Assembly (NCBI GenBank): GCA_005116775.1
Contig: SWDN01000015.1
Coordinates: 1-64,000, forward strand
Reading direction: 5' to 3'
DNA from: Nitrospira sp.
GTDB lineage: Bacteria; Nitrospirota; Nitrospiria; Nitrospirales; Nitrospiraceae
Length of the DNA: 64,000 bases
Below the pieces are notes generated by a model that saw only the letters and a program-made list of their open reading frames with translations, ran no database searches and was not told where the DNA came from. How positions within the stretch are numbered: the first letter of the stretch is position 1; the number at the start of each line of letters is the position of its first letter. Below are positions 33,215 through 44,165 of this stretch, in pieces. Made by a program: the position numbers and the translations under genes.

Positions 33215-34175
33215 GCAACGTTACCGTAAATATCCGACAATCCCTAGGAGCCTATGGACATGCAGTCACCGACCCCAATCACGCTGGCCGATGAGCTGCC
33301 CGCGCAAGGCCTGAGTCGGACAAAGATTGCGGCGTATCTGGGACGACATCGGGAGACCATTGGACTGTGGCTCAAGGGGATTGCGACGGACAGGCTGGCC
33401 GGGTTTCTCGCCCGCCATGAGCAGGCCACGACAGGCCCCCGACGAACCCGGCAGGTCCCTGCACCGACCAAGCGGCTCATCAGGGCGCTGCGCGTTCGAG
33501 AGCACGAGTGCCGTGGCCAGACCATCGCCTATTTCCTAGAACGGGAACATCAGATCCGGCTCTCTGCGGCCAAGATCTCCGAGATCCTGGCCGAGCAGTA
33601 CGTGATTCGCTCGAAGTGGCAGAAGAATCAGAAGCGCGAGGCCGCCCCCACAGCGTCCGCTCCTCGGGCCGTCATTCAAATGGACACGGTGGCATTTGGT
33701 CAGGTCTTGGCCTTCACCGGCATCGATATCTACACCAACGAGGTGGCGGTTGTGCGCCTACCGGCCATGACCAGTGAGGACGGCGCGGCCGTTTTACACC
33801 CCGCCATGGACGACCGCTTTACGGGACATGTTGCCGTGCTCCAAACTGATGGCGGGTCGGAGCTCAAGAGCGCCTTTGCGCATCAGGCCCGCGCCTATTG
33901 TGACCGACATCGCATCGCCCGACCGTACAAGAAGAATGAACAGGCGTAGATCGAACGCTTCAACCGCACGTTGCGCAAGGAATGCGTAGGCTGGGAAACC
34001 TATCGCGCCGAGGAGCTGCCATGCCTGATTCCGGAGATCCACACGTTTCTCGATTGCTATCATTCCCACCGACCGCACTTAGGATTGGTGCCTCTGCGAC
34101 CACCACGCACGGTGCCATCAGCACAGCAAGACCGACTGTCTGATATTTACGGAGAATAGTGCGAACTCCTGACAA
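33215..34175 (+). mobile_element. IS481-like insertion element, boundaries approximate
   Basis: Left end GTTACCGTAAATATCCGACAATCC; right end reverse complement TATTCTCCGTAAATATCAGACAGTC. Confidence 0.7.
33254..34159 (+). pseudogene. IS481-like DDE transposase interrupted by one in-frame TAG
   Basis: 302 codons; ...RPYKKNEQA-TAG-IERFNRTLRKECVGWETY...HTFLDCYHSHRPHLGLVPLRPP; CAG to TAG fits the lost Q. Confidence 0.8.
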
Positions 34176-35148
34176 TGGCCGATCGTCTATGTTAGATTGG
34201 GTTCTATCTATGGCTTCTGCACCGCAGCATTCAGTACCACGACGATGTGGCGCAACTTCGCTTGTGCTCATCCTCCTCTGTCTACTGAGCACGGCCTGCA
34301 ACACCGCCAGTCAGAACGCAAAGATTCTCTTTGAGGATCAGCGCGGGGCCGTGTTGCTTCAACGGATACCGGATGAGTCTGTCCAGGCCACTCATCCGCT
34401 CAAGATGGACCCGGCGCTTCTCGCCCAGCTTTTGAAAGGCATCGCGGTTCAGGATCAGGAGCGAGGCCTTCAGAAGCTCATGGGAGGACCACCAGCTCCA
34501 GTCCCAGCTTTCTCGGACGATGAAATACAGTTTCTCGCGCCACTGTTGTCAGAAGGTTTACGCACAGCATCGCCGAATCAGCGCGTCGAGTTTCGCAGTC
34601 AGACGACACATCAAGGTTCTATGCTGGAGTCATCGAGCACGGAAACCACCACCGGCTCTCTCTATGCTTATGGCCGGCAACTGTTCGTCACTCTTTCCCA
34701 ATATCGATATTCGCCGATGCGGGCGAACCTGATGTTAGGCGATATGTCCTATCGATCCCGCCCACCGGATTCTTCAGGTCTCCGAAACCACATTCTCGTG
34801 TTCACTCCAAAGGCAGCGGAACGGCCCGATACTTTCGATCCGCCGACAGGGGGAAAACCGACCGACAGGTTTCTTGTAATCGATTACCAGCTGCTGCAAC
34901 AAGCCTGGCACAATCTCGAAGCCAAAAAGCGAGCGGCACCTCAGGTAGAAGGCGGGACCGCTTCGGTCAGCGAATCGCTGGAAGCCGCGCGCGCCGCAGA
35001 AGTCCGGGCTAGCGTCGCCGAAGCCCAAGCCCGTGCCGCCGATGCCCAGGCTCGAAACACAGAAGCCTTGGCCCAGGAAGTGGAAACCCTCAAGAAGCAA
35101 CTGGAATCCATCCAAAAACAACTCGGCAGCCAGAAACCGAAGCAATAA
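34159..35148 (+). CDS. Putative lipoprotein, paralog 1 of a three-member family
   Basis: Lipobox-like LLSTAC; RGAVLLQRIPDESVQATHP, LAPLLSEGLRTASPNQRVEF, GSLYAYGRQLFVTL, AAERPDTF; C-terminal coiled coil. Confidence 0.75.
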   Translation: MRTPDNGRSSMLDWVLSMASAPQHSVPRRCGATSLVLILLCLLSTACNTASQNAKILFEDQRGAVLLQRIPDESVQATHPLKMDPALLAQLLKGIAVQDQERGLQKLMGGPPAPVPAFSDDEIQFLAPLLSEGLRTASPNQRVEFRSQTTHQGSMLESSSTETTTGSLYAYGRQLFVTLSQYRYSPMRANLMLGDMSYRSRPPDSSGLRNHILVFTPKAAERPDTFDPPTGGKPTDRFLVIDYQLLQQAWHNLEAKKRAAPQVEGGTASVSESLEAARAAEVRASVAEAQARAADAQARNTEALAQEVETLKKQLESIQKQLGSQKPKQ

Positions 35149-35289
35149 AATGGAGGTTGATAGGCAGAAGGCTGAATCCTGAAGGTCAGAACCCTGAACA
35201 CTTCAGTCTGAATCTCTTCAGCCTAACAGCCTTCGGTCCACAGCCTGAACCCCTTCAGCCTTACCCCCTGCATCCCTACGAGTTCCGAT

Positions 35290-36712
35290 AGCCATTCGTA
35301 ATCGGCATCCGCCGATCCTTCCCCAAGGCCCGATGAGTAATCTTGATCCCGATCGGCGCCTGCCGGCGTTTGTACTCGCTGCCGTCCACCATCTTCATGA
35401 CACGAGCCACCGTGGCACGGTCATATCCCGCTTCAGATCATAGACCATCGTCTTGGGCACATCTTTGATTACGGCAAAACCGCCGGCCATATCGCCGTAC
35501 AATGTGGCATATCCCACACTCATCTCGCTCTTGTTGCCGGTTGTGAGCACCAGATGGCCGAATTTATTGGAGAAGGCCATGAGGAGATTGCCCCGTATCC
35601 TGGCTTGGAGATTCTCTTCCGTCGTATCAGGCCCATGCCCCTCAAACGTCTCAGCGAGCACGCCCCGATAGCTGTCGAACAGCGTCGTGATAGGAATCGT
35701 CCGGACGGAGATGGCCAGTTGCGTTCCCAATTCAGCGACATCGTCGTAGCTGTCTTTCGACGTGTAGGGTGACGGCATGAACAGACCCCTCACATTCTCG
35801 GCGCCAAGCGCATCCACGGCGATCACGGCGGTCAGAGCCGAATCTACCCCACCGCTCAAACCGATGACGGCACGCGTAAATCCGTTTTTCCTCACGTAGT
35901 CACGCACCCCCAGCGTGAGGGCCCGATAGACTTCCTCCAGAGGGTCCAAGGCTACTGCCACATCGGGGACCGCGCGCACCCGGGCTTTTGGAACAGATGG
36001 AAGCGGCGCGGCATAGACCTCTACCGCAGAGGCAACGGATCTGGGCAACGGCTTTTTCCGGACGGTTCGTCTCGCCCGCGCGACCGCCTCGATGTTGAGG
36101 TCGGCGACGATTAGATCTTCCTCGAACGCTTTTCCCCGTGCGATCACTTCGCCCTGGTGGTCCAGGATCACACTGTTCCCGTCGAAGACCAGCTCATCCT
36201 GACCGCCGACCGCATTCGTGTAGGTGAGCACCACTCCATGTTCTCTCGCGCGGGTCGCCAACATCTGCTCACGCACGATACTCTTGCCCAAATGAAACGG
36301 CGACGCATTGACGTTCACAATCACTTCGGCGCCGGCTGCCGCCTGGAAACCGGTTGGACCATCCGGGAGCCAGACATCCTCGCAAATGTTGACCCCGACC
36401 ACCGTGCCGCGCAGCCGAATAAGCGGCAGCCGTCGGCCTGGATGAAAATAGCGGCTTTCGTCGAACACACCGTAATTCGGCAAGTACCACTTGCAATAGG
36501 TCGTGATGAGCTTCTGGTCTGCGATGACCGCTGCTGCATTGAAGAGGTCGTGCGCGCCGGCCTGCACTATCGACGAGCGGGCTTGCTTCGGATCGACCCC
36601 ATCGCTCTGGCTGACATAGCCCACTACCGCAGCGAGGCCTCGGCAAGAGCGGGTGATTTCCTGAAGCGCGCGGCGGTTATCCGCAATAAACTGCGGCTTG
36701 AGCAAGACCCCA
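35290..36712 (-). pseudogene. nadE: NAD synthetase lacking its N-terminus and an internal segment near the C-terminus
   Basis: LLKPQFIADNRRALQEITRSCRGLAAVVGY...IGLSGGVDSALTAVIAVDALG...[24 protein letters not shown], then after a frame change [50 protein letters not shown]. Confidence 0.8.
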
Positions 36713-37549
36713 CAGTTCTTTCCGAACTGCCGCCCAGAGCGATTCCAGCGTTGCAGTCAAGTCCGGCGCAGTCCGAGCAACCAATTTGACCGCCAGACCA
36801 GGAGCTGCAGGGAACGAAACCGCCCCCAGCACCAAGCCTGGACGCAGTTCAAGAATAGCAGCGAGCGCTGTGTCGAGCCTCTTCCAGACATCGGCGCCGA
36901 CCGCATCGCCGATGACAAAGAGCGACGCCACATAGTCCCAGTTCCCGGCGAGACCTACAGCTTCGAGCAGTCGGCCTGGGGCCACGTGATACCGTTCGAC
37001 GAGCGACCCTCCTTGTGGCGTTGTGATGCAGATTTCGTTCTCAACCGAGGTGAACGCCCAGCGTTCCTGCCTGGCAACTCGACCCGATGCCATCGAATCC
37101 CACAGGACCACCGTCGCGCCTGGCGCAAGATCCACATGGATCGATTGGCGGAAGCGAGAGCCGGCAAAGGGGATCGTGACTTCGGGCAACCATTCCAGTC
37201 GAGCGTCAGGGCCGACCGACAGGCGAACCGCTTGCACAGATGGTTGAGTAAGACTTCGATACACACGATTCGCAGAAGGGCTGGTCAACAAGACATGAGA
37301 CTGCGCATGGAGCTGCACCTCCACCGACAGATGGTCGCCGCCGACCAAGCCGCCCGACGGATTCACAAGCCACGTATAGGCGCACCCGCTGTCGTCGAGA
37401 TACGAAGGAGGAAAGTGATGCCAGGGACTCGTGCAAGACGAGCGCGTGAGGACCGTACGCAAGCCCGACCGCTCGAACTCATACGCCAGAGCTCCTCGCC
37501 GACCGACGCCGTCGAGTGTGGATTGGTTGATGTGGTTTGTATGGCTCAT
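36677..37549 (-). CDS. ureD: Urease accessory protein UreD (C-terminal tail altered by the junction with nadE)
   Basis: LVNPSGGLVGGDHLSVEVQLHAQSHVLLTSPSANRVYRS; expected UreD tail replaced after AVRKELWG. Confidence 0.88.
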   Translation of the reverse strand: MSHTNHINQSTLDGVGRRGALAYEFERSGLRTVLTRSSCTSPWHHFPPSYLDDSGCAYTWLVNPSGGLVGGDHLSVEVQLHAQSHVLLTSPSANRVYRSLTQPSVQAVRLSVGPDARLEWLPEVTIPFAGSRFRQSIHVDLAPGATVVLWDSMASGRVARQERWAFTSVENEICITTPQGGSLVERYHVAPGRLLEAVGLAGNWDYVASLFVIGDAVGADVWKRLDTALAAILELRPGLVLGAVSFPAAPGLAVKLVARTAPDLTATLESLWAAVRKELWGLAQAAVYCG

Positions 37550-37632
37550 TTAGTTTTGTAGTTAATCTTGGTGGGTTGAGTTCAACCAAATAACAAAACA
37601 AACCAAATAAACCCCATGGTCACGAAGCCGCA

Positions 37633-38304
37633 CTAATGACGATGTACACCATGCGGCAAGAGCAACTTAACCCAAGCAATCACCTGCTCAAGCCCCTGCC
37701 CTGTCTTGAGATTCGTAAAGAGATAGGGCAAGTCGCCTCGCATCCGCTTGCTGTCTCGATCCATGACGGACAAGTCGGCGCCGACGTGCTGCGCGAGATC
37801 GATTTTGTTGATCACCAGCAGATCCGAGCGAGTAATACCAGGACCACCCTTGCGCGGGATTTTATCGCCTGCAGCCACATCGATGACATAGATCACTTTG
37901 TCGGCCAATTCAGGGCTGAAGGTGGCGGCCAGATTGTCGCCGCCGCTCTCGACAAACATCAGTTCGACATCAGGATGGCGCTTGAGCAAATCGTCCAGCG
38001 CCTCCTGATTGTGCGAGGCATCTTCACGAATCGCCGTATGAGGACAGCCTCCGGTCTCGACGCCCAGAATGCGGTCTTGCGGGAGCGCGCCCCGGCGCGT
38101 CAGAAACTCGGCATCCTCTTTTGTAAAGATGTCGTTCGTGACCACCGCCAAACTCACGCGATCGCGCAGACGGAGACAGAGCGCTTCGACCAGCGCCGTC
38201 TTTCCAGACCCCACCGGCCCGCCGACACCAACCACTGGAATATGACGCGCCCGTGCCGCCGTGACGCGGCCATTGCCACAAAGATGTTCATCTGCTCGAT
38301 GCAT
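37633..38304 (-). CDS. ureG: Urease accessory GTPase UreG
   Basis: [49 protein letters not shown]. Confidence 0.97.
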   Translation of the reverse strand: MHRADEHLCGNGRVTAARARHIPVVGVGGPVGSGKTALVEALCLRLRDRVSLAVVTNDIFTKEDAEFLTRRGALPQDRILGVETGGCPHTAIREDASHNQEALDDLLKRHPDVELMFVESGGDNLAATFSPELADKVIYVIDVAAGDKIPRKGGPGITRSDLLVINKIDLAQHVGADLSVMDRDSKRMRGDLPYLFTNLKTGQGLEQVIAWVKLLLPHGVHRH

Positions 38305-38328
38305 AGAAAGAATTGATGGCTTCTGGTC

Positions 38329-39015
38329 TTAGGAGCGAAATAGTCTCGATTCCAACCGGCTGTGCCGCATAGCGTAGATGTCTTGAACCGGAGACCAGGA
38401 GTGGAGCATTCGCTGCTGCGCTACCTGTCTGCTTACACGTTCGATGATCTCGATCCAGCTTTCCAACAGACGCTGGCCCTCGCGTTGACCGATCGGCATC
38501 AGTTTCATCGCCGCCGCTACGAAACCCGTCGCGGTGTGGTATAGAAACGCGGCAATGGTATCTTCCTTCGACCACCCGGCCACCGCCAGCGTGAGGCCGA
38601 AACTCACGGCCAAATGTCCCGGCGTCCGTTCAGCTTCAACCGCCGCGAGATAATCTTCGATGAGGGGATGTCTCGCCTGCTGGCTTGCGGCCAGCCGTAT
38701 GACTTGACGTCCCATCTGCCGGCTGGCTGTTCGTGATTCATAGCCGAGCTTCATCGCCTCCAGTTCTCGATCCACCGCGATGGCTGTTTCCAAGGAGCCG
38801 GAAGCAGAGGCCTCATGCGCTAATCCCACTGCTACTGCTTCACGCTCGCCTATTCCGGTCGTGAGCAACTCAACGACATACTGTGACAGCTCTTCCGCAT
38901 TCCGAACCGCACCACCCTGCACCGCCGCCTCCAGCCCCGACGAGAAGGCATAGCCTCCTGACGGAAAAAAACTGTCGACGAATCGAAGACCGTTCAGAAG
39001 CGAAAGAGTATTCAT
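38329..39015 (-). CDS. ureF: Urease accessory protein UreF
   Basis: LRFVDSFFPSGGYAFSSGLEAAVQ, PLIEDYLAAVEAERTPGHLAVSFGL. Confidence 0.93.
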   Translation of the reverse strand: MNTLSLLNGLRFVDSFFPSGGYAFSSGLEAAVQGGAVRNAEELSQYVVELLTTGIGEREAVAVGLAHEASASGSLETAIAVDRELEAMKLGYESRTASRQMGRQVIRLAASQQARHPLIEDYLAAVEAERTPGHLAVSFGLTLAVAGWSKEDTIAAFLYHTATGFVAAAMKLMPIGQREGQRLLESWIEIIERVSRQVAQQRMLHSWSPVQDIYAMRHSRLESRLFRS

Positions 39016-39060
39016 CGTATGACTCGGATGGTCACTCTCCGTAGAATATCCCTAACCGCG

Positions 39061-39227
39061 AGGCTGCTCAAAACGTTGTCCAGCAAGGCCGAGCCGAAGA
39101 AAGCCCCGGAGGCGTACCATTCCTCACCCACCCGCCCCGAGCTGCCAAGACAGCTCTTTCCTCAAGTGGGGTACGTTGAGGAGGCTTTCGAGGCGAGAAC
39201 GAAGCTGGGCGGCGTTTTCAGCAGCCG
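39061..39227. repeat. Dispersed palindromic repeat family P, copy 2, between ureC and ureF
   Basis: AGGCTGCTCAAAACGTTGTCCAGCAAGGCCG...GGCGTACC[extra segment]GGGGTACGTTGAGG...CGTTTTCAGCAGCC. Confidence 0.72.
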
Positions 39228-40955
39228 TTAGAACAGGAAATACCGCTGCGCCATCGGCAATACGGCCATGGGGTCACATTTCAAGATTTGCCCGTCGGCT
39301 TTCACCACATAGGTTTCCGGATCGACCTCAATGCGCGGCAACGAATCGTTCAGTTTCATATCGCGCTTGCCGATCCCACGGCATTGCTTCACCGCCGCCA
39401 CGTGTTTCTGCAACCCGAGCGACTTATGCACCTCGTGCTCTATTGCGGCTTTTGAAAGAAACGTCAGGCTCGTAGAAAACGGCGCGCGGCCAAAGCTTCC
39501 GAACATGGGTCTGGTCAAGACCGGCTGCGGCGTTGGGATAGACGCATTCGGATCTCCCATGGCGGCAGACATGGGGAAGCCACCCTTTAAAACTATTTCA
39601 GGCTTCACACCGAAAAAAGCGGGCTTCCACAGGACGAGATCCGCCAACTTACCGACTTCGACTGAGCCCACTTCGTGCCCGATGCCGTGCGCAATCGCCG
39701 GATTGATCGTGTACTTTGCGATATAGCGCCGCGCACGGAAATTATCGTTCGCACCGGACAACTTTTCCGCTGCGGTCTGCGACAGATGTCCTCGCTGCAC
39801 TTTCATTTTGTGCGCCGTCTGCCACGTGCGAATAATGACTTCGCCCACGCGCCCCATCGCCTGTGAGTCGGACGACATGATGCTGATCGCCCCCATGTCG
39901 TGCAGGATATCCTCCGCTGCAATGGTCTCGCGGCGAATGCGCGATTCAGCAAAGGCGATATCCTCCGGCACACGAGGATTTAAATGATGACAGACCATGA
40001 GCATGTCAAGATGCTCGTCCATCGTATTCACCGTGAACGGCATCGTGGGATTTGTGGACGAGGGCAATACGTTGGGCTCACCGCAGACCTTGATGATGTC
40101 GGGAGCATGCCCCCCACCGGCGCCTTCCGTATGAAACGAGTGAATCGTCCGTCCTTTGAACGCTTTAATCGTATCTTCGACAAACCCTGCTTCGTTCAAC
40201 GTATCGGTGTGGATGGCGACTTGGACATCGAATTCTTCCGCGACATCGAGGCAGGTTGAAATCGCCGCCGGCGTGGTGCCCCAGTCTTCGTGCAACTTGA
40301 GCCCGATGGCACCGGCCTCGACCTGTTCGCGAAGTCCCTCCGGCAATGATGAATTGCCCTTCCCGAGAAAACCAAGATTGATCGGGAACCCATCGGCCGC
40401 TTCCAACATACGATGGATATTCCATGCACCAGGCGTGCAGGTTGTAGCATTCGTGCCAGTCGCTGGGCCGGTCCCACCACCGATCAATGTGGTCATTCCG
40501 TTTGCTATCGCTTCCGTGATGATCTGCGGACAGATGAAATGAATGTGCGTGTCGATACCACCCGCCGTGATGATCTTGCCTTCAGCCGAAAGCACTTCGG
40601 TACAAGCGCCGACCTCCATTCCTTTCGTCACACCTTCCATCAAATCAGGATTCCCGGCCTTGCCGATACCGAAGATGCGCCCCTCACGGATACCGATGTC
40701 GGCTTTGACGATTCCCCACCAATCGATGATGATCGCATTGGTAATCACGAGGTCGAGCGCGCCCTTCGCGCGAGTGGCCGCAGGCGATTGTCCCATGCCG
40801 TCGCGGATGACCTTGCCTCCTCCGAACTTGGCCTCTTCACCGGGCACTGTCAGATCGCGCGTGATCTCGATCATGAGATCCGTGTCAGCCAGGCGAATGC
40901 GATCCCCCACCGTCGGTCCGTAGAGGTCGTTGTATTGCCGCCGAGGAATCTTCAT
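39228..40955 (-). CDS. ureC: Urease subunit alpha
   Basis: 575 aa; [54 protein letters not shown]. Confidence 0.98.
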   Translation of the reverse strand: MKIPRRQYNDLYGPTVGDRIRLADTDLMIEITRDLTVPGEEAKFGGGKVIRDGMGQSPAATRAKGALDLVITNAIIIDWWGIVKADIGIREGRIFGIGKAGNPDLMEGVTKGMEVGACTEVLSAEGKIITAGGIDTHIHFICPQIITEAIANGMTTLIGGGTGPATGTNATTCTPGAWNIHRMLEAADGFPINLGFLGKGNSSLPEGLREQVEAGAIGLKLHEDWGTTPAAISTCLDVAEEFDVQVAIHTDTLNEAGFVEDTIKAFKGRTIHSFHTEGAGGGHAPDIIKVCGEPNVLPSSTNPTMPFTVNTMDEHLDMLMVCHHLNPRVPEDIAFAESRIRRETIAAEDILHDMGAISIMSSDSQAMGRVGEVIIRTWQTAHKMKVQRGHLSQTAAEKLSGANDNFRARRYIAKYTINPAIAHGIGHEVGSVEVGKLADLVLWKPAFFGVKPEIVLKGGFPMSAAMGDPNASIPTPQPVLTRPMFGSFGRAPFSTSLTFLSKAAIEHEVHKSLGLQKHVAAVKQCRGIGKRDMKLNDSLPRIEVDPETYVVKADGQILKCDPMAVLPMAQRYFLF

Positions 40956-41422
40956 CGAGCCTTCTCCTTCGAGATAAAGCCGGCTTCGCGGGCAACAGTC
41001 ATGGCTTTGGCTTTCACGGTTGGATCATCCAAACGGCCATTCACCAGTCCATTGATCCCATAAGCCACCCGATTGCCGCCTATTGAAACCAGCGTCACCT
41101 GCTTGTCTTCACCCGGCTCGAACCTCACCGCAGTGCCAGCCGGAACTTGCAATCGAAACCCATAGGCCTTCTCTCGATCGAACCGCAGCGCGCGATTGGC
41201 TTCAAAGAAATGACAATGCGACCCGACCTGAATCGGCCGATCACCGGTATTGGCGACGAGAAGCTCAACAGTCTGACGGCCATTGAACGCAACAATGTCG
41301 CCTTCACCAAGAATGATTTCACCAGGAATCACATCGGAAAGCTGAATCGAGCCCTTCTTGGCAGCACGACTCTTGACTCTTCGCTTTGTTGGTTTCACTT
41401 TAGCGCTGGCCTTCTTTTTCAT
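40952..41422 (-). CDS. ureB: Urease subunit beta
   Basis: [49 protein letters not shown]. Confidence 0.97.
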   Translation of the reverse strand: MKKKASAKVKPTKRRVKSRAAKKGSIQLSDVIPGEIILGEGDIVAFNGRQTVELLVANTGDRPIQVGSHCHFFEANRALRFDREKAYGFRLQVPAGTAVRFEPGEDKQVTLVSIGGNRVAYGINGLVNGRLDDPTVKAKAMTVAREAGFISKEKAR

Positions 41423-41430
41423 CGATTCAC

Positions 41431-41739
41431 CTATCGAATCGGTTCATGAACAGTGACTAGTTTCGTCCCATCCGGAAACGTACCCTCAACTTGCAATTCC
41501 GGAATCATCTCCGCCACACCGGGCATCACATCTTTCTTCCTCAACAACGTGGCGCCATGACTCATGAGGTCCGACACAGAACGCCCGTCACGAATGCCTT
41601 CCAGAATCGCGGCTGTAATAAACGCAACCGCTTCAGGATGGTTCAGCTTCAATCCACGCCCCTTCCGTTCCTTGGCCAAATTTGCCGCAACATAAATCAG
41701 AAGCTTCTCTTGTTCTCTCGGTGTCAGATGCATGGCCAA
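41431..41739 (-). CDS. ureA: Urease subunit gamma
   Basis: [39 protein letters not shown]. Confidence 0.97.
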   Translation of the reverse strand: MAMHLTPREQEKLLIYVAANLAKERKGRGLKLNHPEAVAFITAAILEGIRDGRSVSDLMSHGATLLRKKDVMPGVAEMIPELQVEGTFPDGTKLVTVHEPIR

Positions 41740-41931
41740 GCCTCGTCAATGGTCAATGATCTATGGTCAATGGCGCGGAACATAAACTCGCCTCCTCGAC
41801 TCAATTGAGGCCCAGAATAGTACCGGGGTGGTCAGAGTGACTTCAACTGCGAGGTCTGAGAGCATAGAAGTCATCCTGACCATCCCCTCTTCTCCCTTTC
41901 TTCCCCAGACGGTGGACGAGGCTATCACCTC

Positions 41932-42029
41932 AGTGGGGTGGCCGGGCGGGACTCTACTGCGCGCGTCGAACGAGCACCTTCTGAGCGTGCGCGTTCCGCG
42001 AGTAAAGAGACCCGTCTGGCCACCCCACT
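41932..42029 (+). repeat. Hairpin repeat family H, copy 6
   Basis: Outer AGTGGGGTGGCC / GGCCACCCCACT; core GCGCGCGTCGAACGAGCACCTTCTGAGCGTGCGCGTTCCGCGAG. Confidence 0.75.
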
Positions 42030-42038
42030 TCTGCTTTG

Positions 42039-42749
42039 CTACACCGTCAAATACTGCTTCACCTGTTCCGCTGTCAACTCAGTACTTTTTCCCGCCACCA
42101 CCACCGCCCCTTTGGCCATCACCACATATTTCTCCGCTAGGCGAGCGGCAAAGTGGAGCCCCTGCTCGACCAACAAGATGGCGAACCGGCGCTGCTGTTT
42201 GAATCCAATAATGACATCTTCAATTTGATCTACGATCGACGGCTGAATGCCTTCCGTCGGCTCATCGAGCAAGAGCAGCTTGGGATTCGACAAGATTGCG
42301 CGGCCGATCGCCAGCTGCTGCTGCTCGCCGCCGCTCAAGACACCGCCCGGGCGATTGAGAATTTGTGTGAGCTTGGGAAAGAGGTGGTAGACTTCGTCGA
42401 ACGCGGTTTTCTCGACCGTCCCGTTCGGTCTGTCGGACCTTGCCCAAAATCCGAGCAACAAATTCTCCCGTACCGTCAAGTGAGGAAGAATCTCCCGGCC
42501 CTGTGGCACACAAGCCAACCCGCTGCGCGCTCTCTGATCGGTCGGCGCCTTCGTGACATCCTTCCCATCGAACAACATCCGCCCCGATCTCGCAGGCAAG
42601 AGGCCGGTCAATACTTTCAGCGTGGTCGTTTTGCCGACCCCGTTCCGGCCCATAAGACACACGACCTCTCCGGGGTCGATCGTAAAAGACACATCCCGAA
42701 GAATGTGGCTTTCACCGTAGTAGGCATTGATCTTGTCAAGTTGAAGCAT
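42039..42749 (-). CDS. urtE: Urea ABC transporter ATP-binding protein UrtE
   Basis: LDKINAYYGESHILRDVSFTI, MGRNGVGKTTTLKVL, LSGGEQQQLAIGRAIL. Confidence 0.95.
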   Translation of the reverse strand: MLQLDKINAYYGESHILRDVSFTIDPGEVVCLMGRNGVGKTTTLKVLTGLLPARSGRMLFDGKDVTKAPTDQRARSGLACVPQGREILPHLTVRENLLLGFWARSDRPNGTVEKTAFDEVYHLFPKLTQILNRPGGVLSGGEQQQLAIGRAILSNPKLLLLDEPTEGIQPSIVDQIEDVIIGFKQQRRFAILLVEQGLHFAARLAEKYVVMAKGAVVVAGKSTELTAEQVKQYLTV

Positions 42750-42832
42750 GGCGAATTCCGTGAAGCGTGAAACATGAAGCGTGAAATGTGAAATGCAAGA
42801 GAGATTGCGAGTTACACTTCACTATCCATCTG

Positions 42833-43159
42833 CTAATGAGCGACCTTTTGTCTACCTAAATAGATTTCCCTGACGCGATCATCTGCCTGCACTTTCTCGA
42901 CGGTGCCTTCGCAAATGACGGTGCCTTCGTGCAACACCGTCACAATGCGCGCGATCTGCCGGACGAATTCCATATCGTGTTCGATGACGATGATCGCGTG
43001 CTTCTCCGCCAACGATTGGAGCAATTGCCCCGTCTGTTCCGTTTCCTTGTCCGTCATCCCCGCGACCGGCTCGTCGACGAGGAGCAAGGAGGGGTCTTGC
43101 AAAATCACCATGCCGATTTCGAGCCATTGCTTCTGACCGTGCGACAGACCGCCACCCAA
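42833..43159 (-). pseudogene. urtD: UrtD, C-terminal part only (Walker A region absent)
   Basis: LSHGQKQWLEIGMVILQDPSLLLVDEPVAGMTDKETEQTGQLL...IVIEHDMEF; joined to urtC at about 43150-43160. Confidence 0.85.
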
Positions 43160-44046
43160 ATGACCATTTCAAGCGACGGCAGCACCCCGATCTGCGCCGG
43201 CGTGATGATGCCGACCTGCGGGGCATACAGCAACCCTGCCAATCCAGCTAGGCCCGCGGACACGACAAAGACGAACAGTTTGTAGTTGGGTGGCGTATAC
43301 CCGGAGAAAACGACACGCTTCTCGCTGTCCCGAACGGCAACCAGCACTCGACCGGCCCGCGAGCGAATGATCCACTGGCACAAGAAATAGGATGCGCCAA
43401 GGCAGAGCACGGTAATGATATACAATACTCGTTGCGTGCCTGGTTCGGAGAGCCGATACCCGATCACCTGCTTGAAATCGGTCAATCCGTTCGTGCCGCC
43501 GAGATTCGTATCGTTCCGATTGAAGACCAGCCAGGCGGCGAGAGCCAGCGCCTGCGTAATGATCGCGAAATAGACGCCTTTGATGCGGCTTCGAAAAGCG
43601 AAAAATCCGAATATCAATGCAAACGTCATCGGCACCAGGATCGCGCCAATGAGCGCCACAGGAAAACTGTGGAACGGTTTCCAGAACAACGGCAGCTCTT
43701 TCACCTGATTCCAGACCATGAAATCCGGCAGGTCGCTGCCATAGACGCTCTCTTTCCCGATCGTGAGCATCATGTGCATGCCCATGCAGTAGGCGCCTAA
43801 TCCGAAAAATACCCCTTGCCCCAAGCTCAAGATGCCGGTGTAGCCCCAGATAAGATCGAGTCCAAGAGCCAAAATTGCAAAGGCGAGAAATTTTCCGAAC
43901 CGGTTCAGGCTGAAATCGGAGAGGTGAAACCAGGAGTCTTCCGGCGGCAATATGTTCAGCGCCGGCATGACCAGAAGCAGAATGCCACCGACGACCCAGA
44001 AGCCTAGCCCTCCGCCGCGATTCTTGTCGGTTGTTCCTTCACTCAT
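43105..44046 (-). CDS. urtC: Urea ABC transporter permease UrtC, C-terminus lost at the junction with urtD
   Basis: LDLIWGYTGILSLGQGVFFGLGAYCMGMHMM...QIGVLPSLEMVIWVAV, then out-of-frame urtD sequence. Confidence 0.88.
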   Translation of the reverse strand: MSEGTTDKNRGGGLGFWVVGGILLLVMPALNILPPEDSWFHLSDFSLNRFGKFLAFAILALGLDLIWGYTGILSLGQGVFFGLGAYCMGMHMMLTIGKESVYGSDLPDFMVWNQVKELPLFWKPFHSFPVALIGAILVPMTFALIFGFFAFRSRIKGVYFAIITQALALAAWLVFNRNDTNLGGTNGLTDFKQVIGYRLSEPGTQRVLYIITVLCLGASYFLCQWIIRSRAGRVLVAVRDSEKRVVFSGYTPPNYKLFVFVVSAGLAGLAGLLYAPQVGIITPAQIGVLPSLEMVIWVAVCRTVRSNGSKSAW

Positions 44047-44165
44047 CGTCTTCTCTGTTCTCTGTTGGGGACAGGCATCGTTGCGGCTCGACTGCCTTCG
44101 ACAGGCTCAGGCCTCGAGCTTGCGAGAGGAGCTCGCCAAAGTCGGACGGTGGAGCCAGTCCCCCC

